Shown: positions 39,311-51,624 of the stretch, in pieces
How positions within the stretch are numbered: position 1 is the stretch's first letter
Layout of the letters: each line of letters opens with the position of its first letter
Source: Branchiostoma floridae
Lineage: Eukaryota > Chordata > Leptocardii > Amphioxiformes > Branchiostomatidae
Direction: 5' to 3'
Length of the DNA stretch: 64,000 bases
Assembly (NCBI RefSeq): GCF_000003815.2
Contig: NC_049993.1
Span: forward strand, 5,919,686-5,983,685
Notes under the pieces: model-generated
What the model saw: only the letters and a program-made list of their open reading frames with translations
What the model was told of the DNA's origin: nothing
The model's database searches: none
Position numbers and translations under genes: made by a program

Positions 39311-40026
39311 GGTATCAGGACAGTTCGGCACATGGACACTTCGGCTCGGACATTTCGGCCCCAAGTCCAGGACACTTCGGCCCCAGGCCGAGGACACTTC
39401 GGCCCCAGGCCGAGGACACTTCGGCCCCAGGCCGAGGACACTTCGGCCCTAGGCTGAGGACACTTCGGCCCCAGGCCGAGGACACTTCGGCCCCAGGCCG
39501 AGGACACTTCGGCCCCGCTAGTTCTTATGTGCGTGGGCATGCTATGAACCATCATACTGTCAGGGGTGAAATTGCATCTGAAAACGAAAACAAAAAAATT
39601 AAAGTTTTGAATATTGATTTCGCATCATATCGAGAAATGTTGAAAGAATCGCGACAGCGCCATATTGGACAGCGTGGTCGGAGATGTTCGTTACCGCTCC
39701 CTACCGCTACCGATCTTCCGAAGCGTTGTCGGTCATGGTCGGTAACGTATCGATGATAAACGGGACGCTCGGAACCACTCGGCCGGAGTTCTCGGTCGGC
39801 GGGTACCGGACCACGTGATCTAACGCTTTCCAATATGGCAACCCGGTAGTTGAACAGTAAAAAAACATTTGTAACAGGTCTGTTTAAGACGGCTAACTGC
39901 ACATCGCAGTAGGTAAGACTTGGGGCCGAAGTGTCCTCGGCTTGGGGCCGAAGTGTCCTCGGCTTGGGGCCGAAATGTCCTGATTAGAGGGGGGCCGAAG
40001 TGTCCATGTGCCGAAGTGTCCGACAT
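39311..40026. mobile_element. Foldback element with arms made of 22-bp repeats (Mutator-like)
   Basis: The left arm (39318-39516) is a run of about eight GAGGACACTTCGGCCCCAGG-type units. The right arm (39918-40021) carries the inverted version (GGGGCCGAAGTGTCCTCGGC). The outer ends share GGCACATGGACACTTCGGC in inverse orientation. The flanks share CCGTCTTGGC at 39301-39310 and 40027-40036, a 10-bp duplication, which fits Mutator-type insertion (9-11 bp). The ~400-bp centre is non-coding with clustered TCGGTC/ACCGAC words. Confidence 0.82.
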
Positions 40027-40036
40027 CCGTCTTGGC

Positions 40037-41650
40037 ATGTCGCAGTTTGACATGCAAGTTGTAAAATTCAATCATGTTACGTACAACACAGATGAACATT
40101 AGTCTTGATCAGTAGATTTCTGTCTGCAATATTTCAGGCAGGATGCTCATAGATGATAGGCAGCTGACATGATATGACGTCAAGACGTCGGCACAGTCAT
40201 GAATCGTGTACGTGTTGTTGTTGACAATTAGTCAATTAATGTAGGAGGGAAATGAAAAAAAGGTTTTGAAACCTTGACACACAGTGAACACTGTTGCTTA
40301 TTTCCTTGTTGCTTAGGAAGAATACCGGTGGAAGATACGAGAATGTGATTCTCAAAAGATTTTCTTTCACATGAAAGATGTGCTTTTGTTTCCTTCAAAT
40401 TTTCATGCAGGGGAAAGGATTAAGATAGAAAAAATCTGAGGCAGAAATATATATCCACATTCCCTTTCCTTTTAGATTATTTGACTGAAAGATCATGTCC
40501 AATTTTCTCGGATTTAAAGTATACAACTAAGAGTTCAAATTCCGGGTGTATAGGAATGTACTCACAGTTTTTAAGTTAGGCAGGGAGTATCCTACACAGT
40601 TTTAAAGGAAGTGTGCAGTAATAATAATCATGTGGAAAGCATGTCGTTGGTGCGGTATGCGTACGGAATAAAATGCTTTTATCAAAACTCATGTTTCCTG
40701 TTAATTTTATTGCTGTCTTTTCAAAAATGAATGAGTATAGCATTGTTTCAGTTTAGAATGATCATGCTTAAGATCGTTGCTATATTGCTAGTTGCATCCA
40801 TGTTATAGTTGTGATGAAATGGCCGTAACGTATGGCGCTAGAGGTTTGCAATACGAATAGTGTAATTTCGTATTCAAATACGTATACGTTCTTCGTATCA
40901 ATGTATCTCCGTTTGTTTTATCAAATCAAACCCATTTTTGGAAACTTGAGATGGGGCACCGTGAGTTCGAGCGCATGAAAAAACGTCTCAAGTTAGCAAT
41001 AATTGTGTAAACCCCGGTACCTGTCCTTGGTGCTGAACGCCATCCAAGATAAGGTAATAGCGGCCTCCAGCGGTCCATGTATAAACCGCAGGTGACTTGA
41101 AGGCAAGATATTCGACAAAAATGCAGGATATTTCCCTCCCACTAATAAAGGAGGCATGAAACTACGTCTTTAATTATGCAGAGTAGGTGCTAAGTAGTAC
41201 AACACATATTTATTTGAAGATGCCCTTCGTCAAGCTGCTTATATCCCCAATACGTTCCTACCGTTAAGTCCCTACCGTTCACTACAAAAGACAAATGAAG
41301 TTTCTGCATGCCCCTGACATACGCCTATCGAAATAAGCTCCCCTCTGCTATATTACTTTTGTTTAATGTGATACATTCAATACAATTGTTATATGATCAA
41401 CTTCACATGTACAACATATTATCTAAAGCACATAATGCATCAATGTTGAGTCCTTTTCCTAAAGAAGTTCAAGCGCTTTATACAACAAAGATCACAATGC
41501 ATATAGCATGTAGGCAAAGTTAGGATGTTTCTGTGTGTACCAGACCAAATCTGACAGAAGGAAAAGAAAAAAAGAGGAATCAGACAAGGTGCATAAGCAG
41601 AAGTTTGGGGTAGAAAATTATAATGTTTTCAGAGTATAGGATAGACTTTT
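40037..41650. other. Intergenic DNA downstream of FABP gene 1
   Basis: AT-rich. Short ORFs are random-looking. No repeat or exon recognised. Confidence 0.5.
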
Positions 41651-44600
41651 ACTCCATATAAGATGATGAACAGTTGACTGAATACTCAAACTATCGTAGG
41701 CATTCAAGCTGATGTCCATATATATCCTTAAAATAGTCATTACATACAAAAAGTGATGTGCACATGAATGTAGGGGGCGCTTCGACGGACGGCCGCGGCG
41801 TTACATGGGCTCCTCGCGCAGCGCCTAAAAATCGATCATTTTCACGTCAACTTGTATCATTGAAAGGCTTAGATCTAATTCTAAATGCGCGAAAACATGT
41901 TTGGATCTGCCTGGGAAAATTGTCACTGGCATCGAGCCCAATGTCTTTCTTATATTCCAATTTTATAATTTGAAACTGTATACCCTATGAGAGCCCAACC
42001 TGCAGTACCGCTCGCGGTCGCGTCCTGAAAAGTGGCTTAGACGACCGCCAAATTGCCAAATTTCGGTCTTTTCGGGAATGGGAAAATGGTGAAAGGCTCG
42101 AATGGGGTTTGAATTCTTCAGGCTTATTTTACTTTGTTTCAACAATATGGCCATCTAAAATCAAGAATGACAAATCTGAAGAGATTTCACAAACCAAACA
42201 GTGGGATATTGGGTAAAAAACTTATTTCCTTCCCATTTTATCAATAGAAGTGGTCGAGTGTACATGTCCTAGGCCTGCAGATTGTTAGTTTATGAAGGGC
42301 AAACACGCCCAAATTTAGATCCTGCCGTGTGAAACAAGAAAACGGAAACATATGCAATTGGGTTTTTGTTTGTTTGTGTTCCAATAGATGCGATTTTCTG
42401 TCAAAATGATGTACGTTATGTGGATTACTTGTGGATGCAATATAACCTTGAGCGTAGGGGGAGCCGTTTGTTGGAATCTGGGCTGAAATAACAAGATTAC
42501 AGTATCCACAAGTGTGGAAGTCAGGACTCTTCTACAACTACCTGCCGATGAAAAAACAGTGATAACGGATGTAGCGTTCATTATACAATGTATTAATTAA
42601 TATCATAACCTTACGTGACAGAAACTGATAACTGATATAATTTTGAGAAAAGTAAGCACAGTGCTAGGTCATTTTCATAATTTATGGATGTGAAGCTGGT
42701 GCTGTCCTTATAGATGCTGGTATTTATCAAATGATGTTAGATGCAGTTCCATGTAAGACACATTTATAGATGTTATGATGTGCTGGTGTAATTTTGCACA
42801 ATCTATTGGCTGTTATTATTAGAATGCTGAATTTCTGTTATTCGGGAAAACCACAAGTAAAACTCTCCGGGTCCATCTCTATACTAAGTGCATATGCCAC
42901 TTTGTTTCATTGTTTCTTCTCCTAAAACAGCAAAGCAATATGTCTAATCACTGACCTGACATTACGATCAGTTGTCATAAATTGGTTGGTCATAAAAATG
43001 GGGACACCATGGACCTCAAATCTCTACGGTCTGAAAAACTTAAGCAAGACAACAATAACAACTCACATGTATCTATAAAGCAAGTACTTTACATCTCTCT
43101 TGTAGTACGATTCATACCATAACTCTATATTTCCTTTATCTCTTTTGAGCCAATTCTAATTCAACGTTTGATGTCAAGTTTGGATATCATTTGTAGTCCA
43201 ACCAAAGTACAAACAATGCAACTAACCATAGTACAAGGTTAGTAAATAGTAGAAGCATTTGTTTCAAGGTAGGAAACGACATTATCGAGATGCTTCATGT
43301 CTTTACAATCAAAGAAGACTCGACGAATTTTACTTGTGGTTTATCAACCTCTCTTAAAAATCGATAAGTTGAAATAGCAGCAGCCAATCTATTGCAAAAA
43401 CTACACAAATACATCATAACATGCGTTTATGTGTCTTACTTAAATTGCCTCGGACGTTGTTTGATAAAAGGTAGCATCTTTAAATGGAAAGCCAAATTCA
43501 CTTGGATGAATTATGATAATGAACAACATTGCAGCCAATTTAGCCAGTTCCTGTCATATAAAATAACATTATTGTTTTCCGCCATTTTGGGTCAAAAACA
43601 GTCTATTGCATTTTGCTGAATATGATTATACAGTCAACATTTGTTTGAAATGTTAAAGAATGCGTGTACTCCCCTACCATGTCATCCTTTTACGCTACAT
43701 TTATTCTGTGTTTCCTGGAGCATTTGCAAATCATTCATTTCACCTTTGGAAACCAAGTAGCACACAAAGCCGCCTGGCTTGATTTAGTAGATCGTATCCA
43801 AAAACGATATCCACGAACTATGTCAGAATACCTGATATACAGAACATGGTATGATAAACCAAACATCATTGATCCAAAGAGGTAGGTTGTATAATTTCAG
43901 GATGCAGGCGACGATGTAAGAAACTAATTAACTTCTAGATAAGTATAAGTATTGTTCTTTCGCAGCCCAGTGCGCATCAAATGTCCGGCGCTCGAGGTAA
44001 AATTGCACAAGACCACACAACTTACATTTTGGAAGGATAATTTGATCTATTGATAAACAAAGAAAGAGAAACATTGTTGCATTTGTTCCATGCTTCCTTG
44101 TTTCAGAAAATAGAAGTGAAATTTGAATGTGGTATAGCCCTTCAGAAAACGACAACAGTATTTACAGGACCTTTCTGTTGGTAGATTTTAAGACACGTGT
44201 AATGTTTTATCTATTATCCCATTTTTGTTAGATATTATAAATTTCGTCATTCTTGATTTTAGATGGTCATATCATCGTCAGTTAAGTTAAATAAGCCTGA
44301 CAAAAATTCAAACCCTTTACGAGCCTTTCGCCATTTCCCCATTCGCGAAAAGACCGAAATTTGGCAATTTGGCGGTCGTCTAAGCCACTTTTCAGGGCGC
44401 GGCCGGGAGCGGTACTGCAGCTTGGGCTCTCATAGGGTATAGAGTCCCGACCTTTATGATGTGAGAAGTACATGAAAATAGGCATCAAGTTGGTGAAAAC
44501 CTTTCAAGATATGTCCAAATATCCCCACACACGTCTAGAATGGCATTAAAGACACTAGTTGACATAAGAAGGGTCGATTTTAGGCACCGCACGAGGAGTC

Positions 44601-44760
44601 CCTGTGACACCATGCCCACCTGTCGAAGCGCCACCTACATTCTATGTATATATCATATCTTGTGCGTAATGAGTATTTTAAGGATATATGTGGACATTTT
44701 CCGAATTCCTTTGAAAGCTTTGACCTTTTACTTGACTGTTGGTATGTTTGTATGGGATTA
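41650..44760. mobile_element. Long-inverted-repeat unit (~540-bp arms), probably a non-autonomous DNA transposon
   Basis: The left arm (~41650-42190) and right arm (~44230-44760) are reverse complements with moderate divergence. Paired landmarks are ATGTCCATATATATCC with GGATATATGTGGACAT, GTAGGGGGCGCTTCGAC with GTCGAAGCGCCACCTAC, and CCGCCAAATTGCCAAATTTC with AAATTTGGCAATTTGGCGG. The ~2-kb interior is AT-rich. Exact ends and target duplication are not resolved. An exon-like ORF at 43664-43885 lies inside. It could alternatively be an inverted segmental duplication. Confidence 0.65.
43664..43885 (+). other. Exon-like open stretch inside the long-inverted-repeat unit
   Basis: The latter half reads KAAWLDLVDRIQKRYPRTMS…YLIYRTWYDKPNIIDPK, with a composition unlike random AT-rich ORFs, and is followed by a possible GT donor near 43882. 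It could be a captured host exon or a transposon ORF remnant. I recognise no family, and no matching neighbour exon was found. Confidence 0.3.
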
Positions 44761-45828
44761 GAGGCTGTCAAAGAATCCCGGCCGTCGCTCGGAAAACATT
44801 ACAATCTTTCACCTCAACATCTGCTTGGAGACCGTAATCGATGTCTTAAACACATGAATGCGTTCCGTAAAGACCCATATCTTGATCACGAAGAGTCTCT
44901 CATTTCTATATCTGGCCATGGGAAACGAAATTGGTTCTGATGGGAGTTTCACTTCAATTCTTTCCTGCCCTTTCCTGCCCTTGCTTGTTCTTGGCACTGA
45001 GGCTTACCGACTATCTACATATCACAAATCTATTAGGAATGAACCATTTCACTACTGCATTTGGTCATTTGGACACAATTATCTTCAGGACGGCCTAAGC
45101 CTGTACGTACAAGTTCTTTAATAGGGAACTTTACTGTCAATATTCTATACATTTCTGTTGCTACAGAGTCGAATATTCCTAAACAAGGGTATCATTATTA
45201 TACATACTATTAAACCTTTTTATATCCCTGTAACCTTCAATTCAAATAGTTTCATGGTCTATCTAAATATTTTGAGTTGCATATTAGACATTTTGAAGAT
45301 CAAATTCTTCTTTGACTCAGAGGTATTTGATAAACAGACAAAGATTTAAAAAAACAAATATTATGTCAAAGTTCACCAAGTCAGCTGAATTCTCACCTTT
45401 GAACCGCCAATTAGCACCTGATATAAGATTAACGTCGCGATATGTCAGTTATCGAAATCATCGATATCCGCACCTGTCAATGACGCCCCCTAGCGATTTA
45501 TTTCATATTTGCCACTACTGGATACGGCATTACCTGCGGTGATATTTTTGGCCGTTAGGCGGCGCTTTTGAGCCATGTGAGTGAGCTGTATGTTCCATGT
45601 ATAAAGACATTTACCAGGCTAATTGTTCGCTGGCTATAACTAAAACCAAATAATTTCAATGAGGTATTGAGAAATGCGAAACAAGTAAAAAAGATGATAG
45701 ATTGATTGATTAATTAGTCATTTGAGTGTTTGAATTCCGTGGATATAGCGGTTGAGTGGTTCGTTCCAGACGGCCGCTACCTTACTCTACCAAATGAGGT
45801 TTTTAAGGAGTTTTTTAACCTCCTTGCT

Positions 45829-46013
45829 CTACCAGACTCCGAGTCGCTGGAAAAACCGTAGAAATGGAACCAATGGAGGAGTAAGACGGACAGATGAGTA
45901 TAGCCGGCTAGGGAAAGGCGCACGAGTTCCCTTGTCGGCTATACTCCTCTGGTCGGCTTACTCCTCTATTTGTTTCATTTCTACGGTTTTTCCAGCGACC
46001 AGGAGTCTGGTAG
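45829..46013. mobile_element. Inverted-repeat MITE (~45-bp arms)
   Basis: The arms start CTACCAGACTCCGAGTCGCT and end with the reverse complement GGAGTCTGGTAG; the shared inner part is GGAAAAACCGTAGAAATG. A second nested inverted pair (AGTATAGCCGGCTA and GTCGGCTATACT) forms the centre. Confidence 0.8.
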
Positions 46014-46801
46014 AGACTACGCTACCTTGCCAACAAGACTTGTTGAGTGGTGTGGTGGAATGGTACTGCAATACTTCACTCAGCCGTTAGGCGCCTCTTT
46101 AGTACCGTACAGTGTGGCTTGCCGTCGACCAGAGCTTGTTCTTGAAAAGACCCAATTTCATCACCTAATTTGTCTTTGAACAATGATGAAACGTTCTTTA
46201 TCAGTGTAAACTGTCAACCTGCGCCATGATTCATGATTCATTGTTCAAGAAGTCCAAGAAAATACACAAAGAAGACACATATGCAGAGGTTTTAACATTT
46301 AACGTTAATAATCAATATTTTCCATACATATTGTGTCATGTTCTACCCTGGCTAGATTTTTTTTAAAGAAGAAAAAAAAACACGCACAGCGGGTAGACTA
46401 CTCGCCTCCCGGCATATATTGCTTTCCCGGCGTATATTCCTTTCCCGGCACAAGAAACTTCCCGGCTCAAAATCGAATCGCCCTTCCCGCCACAAATCTA
46501 CCCCAACAACGTTCGCCAATGCCCACAGAGAGGCCGGTGGAAGAGGCTTAAACAAACACCCATGCAAACAGCCACAGCAATAGATTTTCAAGTGCAGAGT
46601 CCGTCAAAATCACGGCTACTCTCTTCAATGATTCTAACTCAAGTAAGTAACTGTCTTCCCAGAACAACAGAAATACATGTAGATTGCACACTGAAAAGTT
46701 GGCCTGTTTTTTTCAAACATGGTAACATCAAATATTGCCCTCTAAAATGTTCCTCGACCATACATGATATTACTGCTGTTTTCCCATTCCTTTGTAGCTG
46801 C

Positions 46802-49285
46802 TCACGATTTCCGGTAAATTCTTTTCAATGTGACGTCACGAAATTTCACTTCCTGTGGACGAAAATGAGAATATCTTAACGAGTACACCAAATAAGATTT
46901 ACCAAAGCAACATACAAAGATATGATTTCGGAGCTTGAAGCTTCAGTACAATAAAGAGCGTTGGCGACTTGAATTATCATTAACTTAGAGTCTTAATTAG
47001 TTAAACAGCTTTGTCTGCGCATCAACTGAACCAATAGAATCATACCTCAAAACGAAATAGAATGAATACGATAAGACACTTGACCATACTGACCGCCATG
47101 ACATTGTGGCCGTCCATCCAGCGCGTGATGGTCAGCGGCGTGCCGGTCCCGTCCCAGTCTTTGAACACAGACACCAGCTGATCATTGTTCCAGAAATACA
47201 CCACCTGCCAAGCAGAGGTAGAAACAAGGATTCAGAAAATTCCAGTCTGCCGGATTAGATTAGAAGCTGAGATCTAGCGAAAGAATCAGGATACTTTTAA
47301 GAGGAGTTAGCCCACCATGTACTAGAAAAGATCCTCTGGTTGAATATCTGACTGCTTTGGCAAATCGTACCTTCTGTTTCCGCAGCTAGCTCAAGTTCTG
47401 CATTTATTCATCCCCAATAACATCAAGACTTGTCTTTCAAAGTAGCAATTAACGTCAGCATTAAGAAGGTGAAATTTCAAAACTCAGATGAATTACAAAC
47501 ATCCCACCAACCTTTCTCTTCTTCCCATCTCCCGTGTCCTCGTAGAATTCGTTGCCGAGCTTGAAGTGGTTGGTGGTCGTCCTGCCATTGGCTGTTGTGG
47601 ACCACGTGATCCAATCGTCATTATGTTCCTTGACGTCGACCTTGGGCTCGAACCCTTTGGAACGAGTGCGCAAGCTTGGCGGGGTACCTGGACATAAGTT
47701 GCATACATCATAAAGCCATTATGACGCAATCTGTCCATCATGAAATATCATCTGCAGCTGGCAAAGAAAATCAGAAGAAGCAAGGGGCTTTTAGCGTTGA
47801 TAAAACTCATTGGTAGAAGTGGTGCATCTGTCATGTGATTTTGGCTAATGTCGTACTGTAGATACATGTTATAACGTTACTTCATCTTACCTTTATTGTT
47901 CCCACATCACTAACAAGTTACATGTCAAGATTAACAGATTAGGAGTTAATTATACGGTGATCCCCAGTTACGGATTAGCTTGTAAAAAAATAGTGGCTTT
48001 ATGAGAGAGACAGCTTATGCCTATAGCTCTATAAGCCTCGTGGGCTCGACTGGAAGATCCTACTTCATCCAGAGTCTTACCTCATAACGTTACTACATGA
48101 CGCAAAAATAGCTATCCCGGTGGACGCTCCCTTCTCAGAAACCATACTCTGGTGTATACTATTACTACTAAACGTAGGTATATGGTATATATACACATTT
48201 GCAAATAACTGCACGTAGTCCTGAACCGTCCTCTTATTTAGCTAGACAAGGGCAGACTATCGGTTCTCCATTTGGGAACACACTGGTGCTACGTGTGCGT
48301 AGTGTCATTGCATCCTAATCTTCAAGCAGATGTGTGGCGTGCCTTCGACTGTTTTCGTCTCTGATTGTTTTTCACTGGACCACAACTCGCCCAGCCAAAT
48401 TTCCCCTGCCTGTTCGCAACTATTAGTTATCAAATCTAATCATAAAGCTGACAACTTGTCCCTTGGTCTATATATAACCCTGCTAGCAGTCAGAAAAGTA
48501 AAATATAACCAGTACGCGATGAGGTTGAAACAAAGCTCAGCGGAGACTACCAACGCTCCCTTCCGTGTGTCTCCCAACAAATGTGAATGCAAGGTTCACA
48601 TGCCAAAAAAAATGTCGCTTGAAACAAGAAGCTTTTAATAAAAACTCCTTGCTTGTAACATACAACGTCACAAAACAAACAATATGGGCAAAAGACGTCC
48701 AAAACAGCCCTCGTACAATCTAACATAGCCCTCGACTAATGCAGTTTAATCATTAAACTACATAAAAATAAGTAGTCAGTTTGATCCGCCCCTTTTTAAC
48801 CCTCGATGAAAAAGATCACATGAGCTAACATTGTAATACAATGGGAAGATGGTCCGGTGGGGACTGTTCGTTATTGTCATAGAATTAGTTGTAGACAAAG
48901 TTTTGTCCTTCTCCCAACGCCCTTCCTCCAAAACCACAATGGACAAGAATAACCGGTTCTGTTGCGTATAAATCATGCTTGGTTACGATGGAATTTTATG
49001 AAACTTTTGCAGCATTTGAGACATAGTTAACGTTATATATAAAGCTTGCTACCCCTTGAGAGAGAACTCCATATAGTATTTCCTACAGTAAAGAGCGATA
49101 TATATATATATATATATAAACACCAGACTCAACAACACACCCGGCCTTGCTTTCTCAGAACGAAGGCGACAAAGCTGGGCGTGTTGTCGGGAGTCGGACT
49201 GACCCAAAGCCGCCATGAACGCTTCCAGGTTCTGGCTGTGTTGGTGTCTCCAGGTCCCGCTGAAGTCCACAGCAGACGCCGCCAT
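46802..49285 (-). CDS. Fatty-acid-binding protein, cluster gene 2
   Basis: Minus-strand exons 49204-49285, 47512-47687, 47094-47204 and 46802-46852 give 139 residues in phase. Exon lengths are 82, 176, 111 and 51 nt; three of the four equal those of gene 1, confirming paralogy. Sequence landmarks: VDFSGTWRHQHSQNLEAFM, DTGDGKKRK, WNNDQLVSVFKDWDGTGT, and a last strand DVTLKRIYRKS. This gene keeps the R-x-Y (RIY) ligand-carboxylate motif in the last strand, unlike gene 1. It should be a soluble cytosolic lipid carrier. It is convergent with gene 1, about 8 kb apart, with transposon-like units between. The 51-nt last exon was found from the acceptor and phase and is the least certain part. Confidence 0.85.
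47688..49203. other. Intron 1 of FABP gene 2
   Basis: AT-rich intronic DNA with no recognised repeat or exon. Confidence 0.6.
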
Positions 49286-49564
49286 CTCGAGCTCCCAGTC
49301 AAGGAAAAACGTCGAGCTTTGTCAGTAAAACCAACACAAGAGCACGTAGACAAACCTTCCTTATGTGTTTTTATTGTTGTCAGTTTCAGGTCGCGGGGTC
49401 AGTGTTTACGTGCGCGAACTTTGGACGACTGCTGGGACTGTATAGTCACGTGACACACCACGCCCACTTTCGAGGCTAACCCTGTAGAATTCTGTCATTT
49501 AATTGGTTCAGACTAGTCTTCAATTCTATTAGCATGAAAGCTCATCTGTGTTGATAGAATACAT

Positions 49565-49834
49565 ATTGAAGTTTTTCAACTGTAGTACAACACAAATTAT
49601 TCTCACCTCGAATTTTCAGTCGCTCTTCTCATCCGACACAATCAGTCGACACTCAACAGAGACGGGGGCCGATATCGTCTGCCAGGCATTTATGATTCGT
49701 TACTCGAATCACGTGTCTCTAAGTCACGTGATCAGAGTAACTGAATCGTCACTCCTGAAGAAGGTCGACGGAAGAGCGACTGAAAATTCGAGGTGAGAAT
49801 AATTTGTGTTGTACTACAGTTGAAAAACTTCAAT
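49565..49834. mobile_element. MITE with ~65-bp terminal inverted repeats
   Basis: Left arm ATTGAAGTTTTTCAACTGTA… and right arm …TACAGTTGAAAAACTTCAAT are near-perfect inverted repeats through GCGACTGAAAATTCGAGGTG. The centre contains two CACGTG words. It lies about 280 bases upstream of the FABP gene 2 start codon, within the likely promoter region. Confidence 0.88.
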
Positions 49835-50570
49835 AGTCTTCAATTCATCAATAGTGTGGAATCGTCGGCTAGATTGTATTCCAGACGTGGATACACATGT
49901 GATCTGTCTGCCTTTAACTTCAAGTACACTCCTCCATTGTTGTTCTTGTTGTGCATTTATCTAACATTCACCTTGAATTGACCTAACGGCCACTTTTTAT
50001 GGAGGTCAAGGGGTCATGTTCAAAGTACGACGTGCTCAGAATGCGATGATCAACCACCAGATGCCATATCTCGGCGTCCCCCTCTATGTCAGTGATGGAA
50101 TACTGCAGTGTAGTAGCCCCAACCCGAAGTTACACACAGTCACGAACATCGCTAGTTGGACCAAATCCAGAAGATTTGGCAACAAACATACGAGATCGAC
50201 ATGGGCAAAAGTGACAAGGACACACTTGAAATCGTAAACCCACCATACAAGCACAGCGTCAAACAGCAGCGGGAAAAATACAGTTCACAAAACCTCCATC
50301 ACTCATACACATTGAAACGGTTTATTTTGTCATTATAAATTCTCTACAGTTTGATCTAAGTTATACATGTTAAGGTATTTGGAATAACATGTACGTCGAA
50401 ATATTATTTTATTTACATGAATCGTTCAGCATAACGTTACACGATATTCACAACATCAAAATCCATTTATAACACTTTGATATTTGATATATGTAATGTT
50501 TTACATGTGTGCCAAAATGTATCATGTATGTGCAGATAAATACAAGCTTATCGCATCACGACAAAACAGT
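49835..50570. other. Upstream region of FABP gene 2
   Basis: Overlapping short plus-strand open stretches at 50016-50338 look mildly coding-like (for example TYEIDMGKSDKDTLEIV) but lack splice or family support. Otherwise nothing recognised. Confidence 0.35.
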
Positions 50571-50777
50571 TACTGTAAATGCATTTAAGTTCGCGGGGTT
50601 TTTGATTTCGCGGTAGCGTGAAAATGGACTTTTCGCGGTGGTTTTAATTTCGCGGTAGCACCATGCAGTCTCTTACTGCTAAGGAAAATGTTCGCGTAGG
50701 TTTTAAATTCGCGGTGAAGCGGCCGCCGCGAAAACCGCGAACATTAATCCACCGCGAACATTTCTGCATTTACAGTA
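50571..50777. mobile_element. TA-flanked MITE, CTGTAAATGCA ends, copy 1
   Basis: Ends TACTGTAAATGCA and TGCATTTACAGTA are inverted repeats with TA at both outer edges, as in Tc1/mariner-type insertions. The inside is filled with inverted TTCGCGG/CCGCGAA words. A second copy is at 54843-55052. Confidence 0.85.
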
Positions 50778-51247
50778 TGTGCCTGTAGGTATGATGAAAT
50801 ATTTCACTGAATTACTATACACGATTCTGTCTTGCAATGTTCCATCATATTAAACACTTTTGGCACTCAGATAACGCTAGTTCACCTTTATTCGCGGGGT
50901 AACCTATATTCGTTATATTCAAAACAGGGTGCTTAGGGGCATCAATTCGACAGACGGTGGTTTCAAATTGCCGTATTTTCAAAATATTAATGCAGTCTGA
51001 AACTACCATACGTCGACATCTCAAAATACACTACCGTTTTTTAAGAACAATGGATACAGGTTTCCCTTGGATAAAGGTGAACTATCATTAGATCTTTCAT
51101 TTCCTATGTACTTAATTAGGTAAGCCCAGTAATAACGATGTCCGCAGCATGTCTATCATAAAAAGACTTATCCAACATTTGCGATTTCCGTCTTGTCTGT
51201 ATGAACATCTTAACCATGTGAAGTTAACAGCTTTATGATCGGTGTAA

Positions 51248-51248
<1 letters not shown>

Positions 51249-51325
<77 letters not shown>
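51249..51325. repeat. (AT)n microsatellite, ~77 bp
   Basis: Uninterrupted AT dinucleotides; exact length is uncertain in any assembly. Confidence 0.95.
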
Positions 51326-51328
<3 letters not shown>

Positions 51329-51624
51329 ATATGCCAACGTAGCTGGTCACATCGTGCTTAAACTTTTAGTTAAAGTTGGAATGATAGAAACGACAAATTT
51401 ATGATCTCATATCAAGTAGCACAGCTCAAAAAAGAAATGCCTACGTTAGCTCAAAGTTTGTCTTCTATCTAACACCCTGCATTCGATTTTCCCGCCAGTT
51501 TCGAGCGTTTCCATCCTTCTGCGTCCTTGTTTGACATGAACGCTCAGCTGTTGACTGTTGAAAGGCCAGGCCCAGACAGTCACTATATGTGATCTTTGAA
51601 CATGACCCTTGACCCTGTTTGACG

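Noticed and set aside
39277-39756. A 159-residue Pro/Gly/His-rich ORF
   Set aside because: It is produced by the 22-bp repeats of the foldback element; it has no splice or start support.
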